NCBI GenBank assembly: GCA_946406585.1
Contig: CAMJLI010000069.1
Coordinates: forward strand, 1 to 9,591
Direction: 5' to 3'
Origin: an uncultured Prevotellaceae bacterium
Lineage (GTDB): Bacteria; Bacteroidota; Bacteroidia; Bacteroidales; Bacteroidaceae
Length of the DNA: 9,591 bases
Position numbers and translations under genes: made by a program. How positions within the stretch are numbered: position 1 is the stretch's first letter; the number at the start of each line of letters is the position of its first letter. The notes beneath the pieces are model-generated. The model was not told the DNA's origin. It did no database searches and saw only the letters and a program-made list of their open reading frames with translations. Positions 6,213 to 9,591 of this stretch are shown one piece after another.

Positions 6213-7298
6213 ATGTTTGATTTTTCAATAGTAACAAACTGGTTCGACGCCCTGCTCCGCGACACTCTTGGTCTCGGAGACTTCTGGACAATACTCATTG
6301 AGTGTGTCATCGTGGGCGCGCTGATACTCGTTGGATATGCACTCTTGGCCATCGCCCTGATTTTCATGGAGCGCAAGGTGTGTGCCTATTTCCAATGTCG
6401 ACTTGGCCCGATGCGTGTGGGTCCTTGGGGCTTGCTGCAGGTGTTTGCCGACGTTTTCAAAATGCTCATAAAGGAAATATTCTTCGTCGACAAAGCCGAC
6501 AAGCTCCTTTATGCCGTCGCTCCTCTACTCGTCATCGTTGGCTCGGTGGGCGCATTCGGATTCCTGCCTTGGAACAAAGGTGCCATAGTGCTTGACTTCA
6601 ATGTAGGTATTTTCCTGCTCACGGCCATTTCATCCATTGGCGTGGTGGGCATCTTCCTCGCCGGATGGGCTTCCAACAACAAATACTCCGTGGTGTCTGC
6701 CATGCGTGGGGCAGTGCAGATGATTTCCTATGAGATGTCGCTCTGCCTGTGCCTCATCACTGCCGTCATCCTCACCGGCACCATGCAGGTGAGTGGCATA
6801 GTGGAAGCACAAACCGGTCCTTGGCAGTGGCTCATCTTCAAAGGTCACATCCCTGCCATCATCGCTTTCCTCGTGTTCCTCGTTGCAGGAAATGCCGAGG
6901 CAAACCGTGGTCCGTTCGATATGGCTGAGGCTGAGAGCGAATTGACAGCCGGTCACCATACCGAGTATTCCGGCATGGGATTCGGATTCTTCTATCTCGC
7001 TGAGTTCCTGAATCTTTTCATCATCGCCGGCGTGGCTACCACCGTGTTCCTCGGAGGATGGGCACCTATCAACATCGGTGTCGGTGCTTTCGACAACATC
7101 ATGAACTACATTCCGGGAATCGTATGGTTCCTTGGCAAGAGTTTCTTTGTGGTGTGGCTGCTGATGTGGGTGAAATGGACTTTCCCACGTCTGCGTATCG
7201 ACCAAATCCTGAAGCTGGAGTGGAAGTACCTCATGCCTTTGGCCCTGCTCAACTTGGTAATAATGACGGTAGTCGTGGCTTTCCGCCTTCATTTCTAA
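6213..7298 (+). CDS. nuoH: NADH-quinone oxidoreductase (complex I) subunit H
   Basis: A 361-residue inner-membrane subunit (ND1 homologue) with about eight helices. It anchors the peripheral arm and forms the membrane end of the quinone channel. The conserved first cytoplasmic loop is present as FMERKVCAYFQCRLGPMRVG (51-70), followed by LLQVFADVFKMLIKE. The acidic E-channel loop is at 227-252, with NRGPFDMAEAESEL and HHTEYSG. The C-terminal PRLRIDQILKLEWK is also typical. The usual form of the loop is NRAPFDLPEAESEL, so small substitutions are seen. The start at 6213 is preferred over an in-frame ATG at 6144 lying inside nuoCD, because it fits the family length and the gap of 28 bases. No Shine-Dalgarno is visible. 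Confidence 0.95.
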   Translation: MFDFSIVTNWFDALLRDTLGLGDFWTILIECVIVGALILVGYALLAIALIFMERKVCAYFQCRLGPMRVGPWGLLQVFADVFKMLIKEIFFVDKADKLLYAVAPLLVIVGSVGAFGFLPWNKGAIVLDFNVGIFLLTAISSIGVVGIFLAGWASNNKYSVVSAMRGAVQMISYEMSLCLCLITAVILTGTMQVSGIVEAQTGPWQWLIFKGHIPAIIAFLVFLVAGNAEANRGPFDMAEAESELTAGHHTEYSGMGFGFFYLAEFLNLFIIAGVATTVFLGGWAPINIGVGAFDNIMNYIPGIVWFLGKSFFVVWLLMWVKWTFPRLRIDQILKLEWKYLMPLALLNLVIMTVVVAFRLHF

Positions 7299-7351
7299 AC
7301 TTCAAGGCTTTCAAGTCCCTTAACGACTCAACAAAAAGAAACATATAACAA

Positions 7352-7882
7352 ATGGAAAATAATTCATATTTCGGCGATATCGCAAGAGGCATGAAGACCT
7401 TGGCTACCGGTATGAAGGTGACCTTGAAGGAATATTTCACGCCTAAATCGACAGAGCAATATCCCGAAAACCGCAAAACCACGCTTCATGTTGCCAAGCG
7501 TCATCGCGGACGTCTGGTTTTCAAGCGAAATGAAGATGGGACATACAAATGCACGGCTTGCACGCTGTGCGAAAAGGCTTGTCCCAATGGCACTATCAAA
7601 ATCAAGTCGGAAATGCAGGCCGACCCAGAGACAGGCAAGAAAAAGCGCGTGTTGATAGACTATCAATACGATATGGGCGACTGCATGTTCTGCCAGCTTT
7701 GCACCAATGCTTGCAACTTCGATGCCATCGAGTTTACCAATGATTTTGAAAACGCCACTTTCTCACGTGATTCTCTTGTTATGCATCTCGACAAGGAAGT
7801 TTACAAGGGTGGTTCGCTCCCCGAACTCATTGACGGTGGCGCACCACTCACCATTGGCAAGTTCAACACTAAAACAAAGTAA
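7352..7882 (+). CDS. nuoI: NADH-quinone oxidoreductase (complex I) subunit I, 2x[4Fe-4S] ferredoxin
   Basis: A 176-residue peripheral-arm protein (TYKY homologue) that carries clusters N6a and N6b and passes electrons to N2 in NuoB. Two ferredoxin motifs are complete: Cys67, 70, 73 and 77 (CTACTLCEKACP), and Cys111, 114, 117 and 121 (CMFCQLCTNAC). In the second motif the residue after the last cysteine is Asn rather than the usual Pro. The N-terminal amphipathic stretch with GMKTLATGMKVTLKEYF is the membrane-surface helix of the family. A tail of about 45 residues follows the second cluster, ending in a basic Lys-Thr-Lys. A gap of 53 bases after nuoH contains no further gene. No Shine-Dalgarno is visible; the ATG follows an A-rich run. 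Confidence 0.95.
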   Translation: MENNSYFGDIARGMKTLATGMKVTLKEYFTPKSTEQYPENRKTTLHVAKRHRGRLVFKRNEDGTYKCTACTLCEKACPNGTIKIKSEMQADPETGKKKRVLIDYQYDMGDCMFCQLCTNACNFDAIEFTNDFENATFSRDSLVMHLDKEVYKGGSLPELIDGGAPLTIGKFNTKTK

Positions 7883-7887
7883 GGAAT

Positions 7888-8397
7888 ATGGCTAATATCG
7901 TAATGTTTTGCATACTGGCCGTCGTAATTCTTGGCTCGGCCGTGTTCTGTGTCATAACAAAGAGCATCATGAGGGCTGCCACTTTCCTGCTCTTTGTGCT
8001 GTTTGGTGTGGCTGGCATCTATTTCTTGCTCGACTATACGTTCCTCGGGGCTGCACAGGTGAGCATCTATGCCGGCGGCATCACCATGATTTACATCTTC
8101 GCAATACAGCTCGTTTCGAGGAGGACCTTGCAGGGCCTGACCGAAAGGCTGCGTGGCAGCAAGGTGGTGCCCGGTTGCATCGCCGCTGTCGTGGGGTGTG
8201 TCATGGTGCTTTTCATCCTTCTCAAGCAACAGTTCATTTCGCAAGCTATTCCCAACAGCGAGGTGTCCATGGATTTGGTGGGCAACACGCTCATGGGGTC
8301 GGAAAAATATCAATATGTGCTCCCATTCGAGTTCATATCGGTGTTCCTGCTTGCCTGCATCATCGGTGGAATAGTAATTTCAAGAAAGGACAAGTAA
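7888..8397 (+). CDS. nuoJ: NADH-quinone oxidoreductase (complex I) subunit J
   Basis: A 169-residue inner-membrane subunit (ND6 homologue) with five predicted helices at about residues 3-22, 29-48, 55-75, 95-113 and 148-166. The key third helix is recognisable from YFLLDYTFLGAAQVSIYAGG, which holds the conserved pi-bulge region that moves during proton pumping. The loop between helices 4 and 5 is hydrophilic. It starts five bases after the nuoI stop and ends one base before nuoK, so the three genes are surely one transcript. Identification rests on this motif, its length and its place between nuoI and nuoK. Confidence 0.92.
   Translation: MANIVMFCILAVVILGSAVFCVITKSIMRAATFLLFVLFGVAGIYFLLDYTFLGAAQVSIYAGGITMIYIFAIQLVSRRTLQGLTERLRGSKVVPGCIAAVVGCVMVLFILLKQQFISQAIPNSEVSMDLVGNTLMGSEKYQYVLPFEFISVFLLACIIGGIVISRKDK
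8385..8390 (+). promoter_or_regulatory. Shine-Dalgarno-like site of nuoK
   Basis: AAAGGA lies 8 bases before the nuoK ATG, inside the last codons of nuoJ. Spacing is good, and it resembles the sites before nuoB and nuoCD. It overlaps Arg-Lys-Asp codons, so chance is possible. Confidence 0.4.
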
Positions 8398-8398
8398 C

Positions 8399-8707
8399 AT
8401 GATACCAGTAGAATTTTTCCTCGTGCTCAGCACGTTGCTGTTTTTCATCGGTGTGTTCGGATTTGTAACGCGTCGCAATCTGATAGCCATGCTCATATCC
8501 ACCGAACTTGTCCTCAATGCAGTGGACATCAACTTTGCAGTGTTCAACAGACTGCTCTATCCGGGGCAGCTCGAAGGCTTCTTCTTCACGCTCTTCTCCA
8601 TCGGCGTGGCCGCAGCGGAGACGGCAGTTGCCATCGCTATCATCATCAATGTTTACCGCAGGTTCCATAGCGATCAGGTGAACAGTATTGAAAACATGAA
8701 ACTATAA
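8399..8707 (+). CDS. nuoK: NADH-quinone oxidoreductase (complex I) subunit K
   Basis: A 102-residue inner-membrane subunit (ND4L homologue) of three helices that forms part of the fourth proton channel. The two membrane glutamates required for pumping are present: Glu36 in LISTELVLNAV and Glu74 in GVAAAETAVAIAI, matching E. coli Glu36 and Glu72. The loop RRNLIAML after helix 1 is also typical. The length is normal apart from a slightly longer polar C-terminus. It starts two bases after the nuoJ stop codon's last base and is followed 19 bases later by nuoL. Confidence 0.95.
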   Translation: MIPVEFFLVLSTLLFFIGVFGFVTRRNLIAMLISTELVLNAVDINFAVFNRLLYPGQLEGFFFTLFSIGVAAAETAVAIAIIINVYRRFHSDQVNSIENMKL

Positions 8708-8726
8708 TTTAACATCTTTCATCAAC

Positions 8727-9591
8727 ATGGATTACAGTTATTCATTTTTGATACTTCTCTTGCCTGCACTATCGTTCCTCATACTGGGACTGTGCGGGAT
8801 GAAGATGTCTCATAAGGTGGCGGGGCTGATAGGCACTTGCTCGCTTGGCTTGGTCACCATACTGTCGTATATGACAGCATTTGCCTATTTCTCGGCCGAC
8901 AGGTTGGCTGATGGGACGTATGCCACCATCGTGCCATTCAACTTCACATGGCTGCCGTTGGGCAACCTGCACTTCGACATGGGTATCTTGCTCGATCCCA
9001 TTTCGGTGATGATGCTCATAGTCATCTCCACCGTGAGTTTGATGGTGCATATCTATTCATTCGGATACATGCATGGCGAGAAGGGATTCCAGCGCTATTT
9101 CGCTTTCCTGTCGCTGTTCACCATGTCCATGCTCGGACTGGTGGTGGCAACCAACATTTTCCAGATGTACCTCTTCTGGGAGTTGGTGGGTGTCAGCTCT
9201 TACCTCCTCATTGGTTTCTATTACCAATTGCATGAGGCAGTGGCAGCTTCCAAGAAAGCGTTCATCGTCACTCGTTTTGCCGACATGTTCTTCCTTATCG
9301 GTATCCTCATCTATGGTTACTACACCGGTTCGTTCAGCTTCTCGTTCGTTCCCAATGTGGTGATGGGCGAAGGCACCACTCCGTTCATTGCCGGCGAGGC
9401 AGCGAAGGCTGTTGCTGCTGGTGGAATGATTCTCCCCACCGCGTTGGTGCTGATGTTCATCGGTGGAGCCGGCAAGAGTGCCATGTTCCCGTTGCACATC
9501 TGGTTGCCAGACGCCATGGAGGGTCCTACTCCTGTCTCCGCACTCATCCATGCTGCCACCATGGTGGTGGCTGGTGTGTTCCAGTTGGCAC
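8727..9591 (+). CDS. nuoL: NADH-quinone oxidoreductase (complex I) subunit L, N-terminal part
   Basis: The first 288 residues of the distal antiporter-like proton-pumping subunit (ND5 homologue); full-length family members exceed 600 residues, so the rest lies beyond the right edge. Start MDYSYSFLILLLPALS at 8727 gives the first membrane helix. Landmarks are LLDPISVMM (88-96), YLFWELVGVSSYLLIG (148-163) with the channel Glu152, the FIVTRFAD region with Asp186, and GGAGKSAMFPLHIWLPDAM with Lys250. The latter continues as GPTPVSALIHAATMV with His275. All are the expected charged residues of the proton half-channels. A loop of about 30 residues after 205 (GEGTTPFIAGEAAKA) appears longer than in E. 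coli. No stop or frameshift is seen within the visible part. nuoM and nuoN are expected next. Confidence 0.94.
   Translation, partial: MDYSYSFLILLLPALSFLILGLCGMKMSHKVAGLIGTCSLGLVTILSYMTAFAYFSADRLADGTYATIVPFNFTWLPLGNLHFDMGILLDPISVMMLIVISTVSLMVHIYSFGYMHGEKGFQRYFAFLSLFTMSMLGLVVATNIFQMYLFWELVGVSSYLLIGFYYQLHEAVAASKKAFIVTRFADMFFLIGILIYGYYTGSFSFSFVPNVVMGEGTTPFIAGEAAKAVAAGGMILPTALVLMFIGGAGKSAMFPLHIWLPDAMEGPTPVSALIHAATMVVAGVFQLA

Noticed and set aside
6630..7292. Minus-strand open frame of 220 codons opposite nuoH, and similar ones opposite nuoJ (7801-8313) and nuoL (9057-9551).
   Set aside because: The peptides are His/Glu-rich and low in complexity, typical antisense shadows of hydrophobic membrane-protein genes.
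7299..7351. The 53-base gap between nuoH and nuoI as a site for a small gene or terminator.
   Set aside because: No start-stop pair of meaningful length, no stable hairpin and no T-run; it reads as a plain A-rich leader.

Overview
The window reads as a piece of a Bacteroidales chromosome, probably Prevotellaceae or Bacteroidaceae. The support is threefold: Bacteroidetes-type promoter elements (TTTG ... TAnnTTTG), mostly A-rich start regions without a Shine-Dalgarno sequence, and a nuo operon with a fused nuoCD and no nuoE, nuoF or nuoG between CD and H. I could not run a database search, so the genus is not assigned.

Left part (1-3253): the window opens inside malQ (GH77 4-alpha-glucanotransferase), of which the catalytic C-terminal 415 residues are present. 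It is followed on the same strand by a HAD phosphatase of the phosphoglycolate phosphatase type. A TolC-family outer-membrane efflux protein lies on the opposite strand, and its 3' end overlaps the phosphatase gene tail to tail by 10 bases.

Middle (3254-3585): a 332-base AT-rich divergent intergenic region. It carries a near-ideal Bacteroidetes promoter for tolC on the minus strand and a strong -7 element for the nuo operon on the plus strand. Several short palindromes and a helically phased direct repeat are also present, which could be regulator sites.

Right part (3586-9591): a tightly packed respiratory complex I operon, nuoA-nuoB-nuoCD-nuoH-nuoI-nuoJ-nuoK-nuoL, with nuoL cut off by the window edge. 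Together these encode the quinone/N2-cluster connecting module (B, CD, I, H) and most of the proton-pumping membrane arm (A, J, K, L). NuoM and NuoN are expected beyond the edge. The NADH-oxidising module (NuoE, F, G) is not at its usual place, so the electron donor may be something other than NADH, such as ferredoxin or flavodoxin; that is inference. No RNA genes, mobile elements or CRISPR arrays were seen. Apart from the EFG-less complex I, which is already known from Bacteroides, the region is ordinary core chromosome, and I found no convincing new system.
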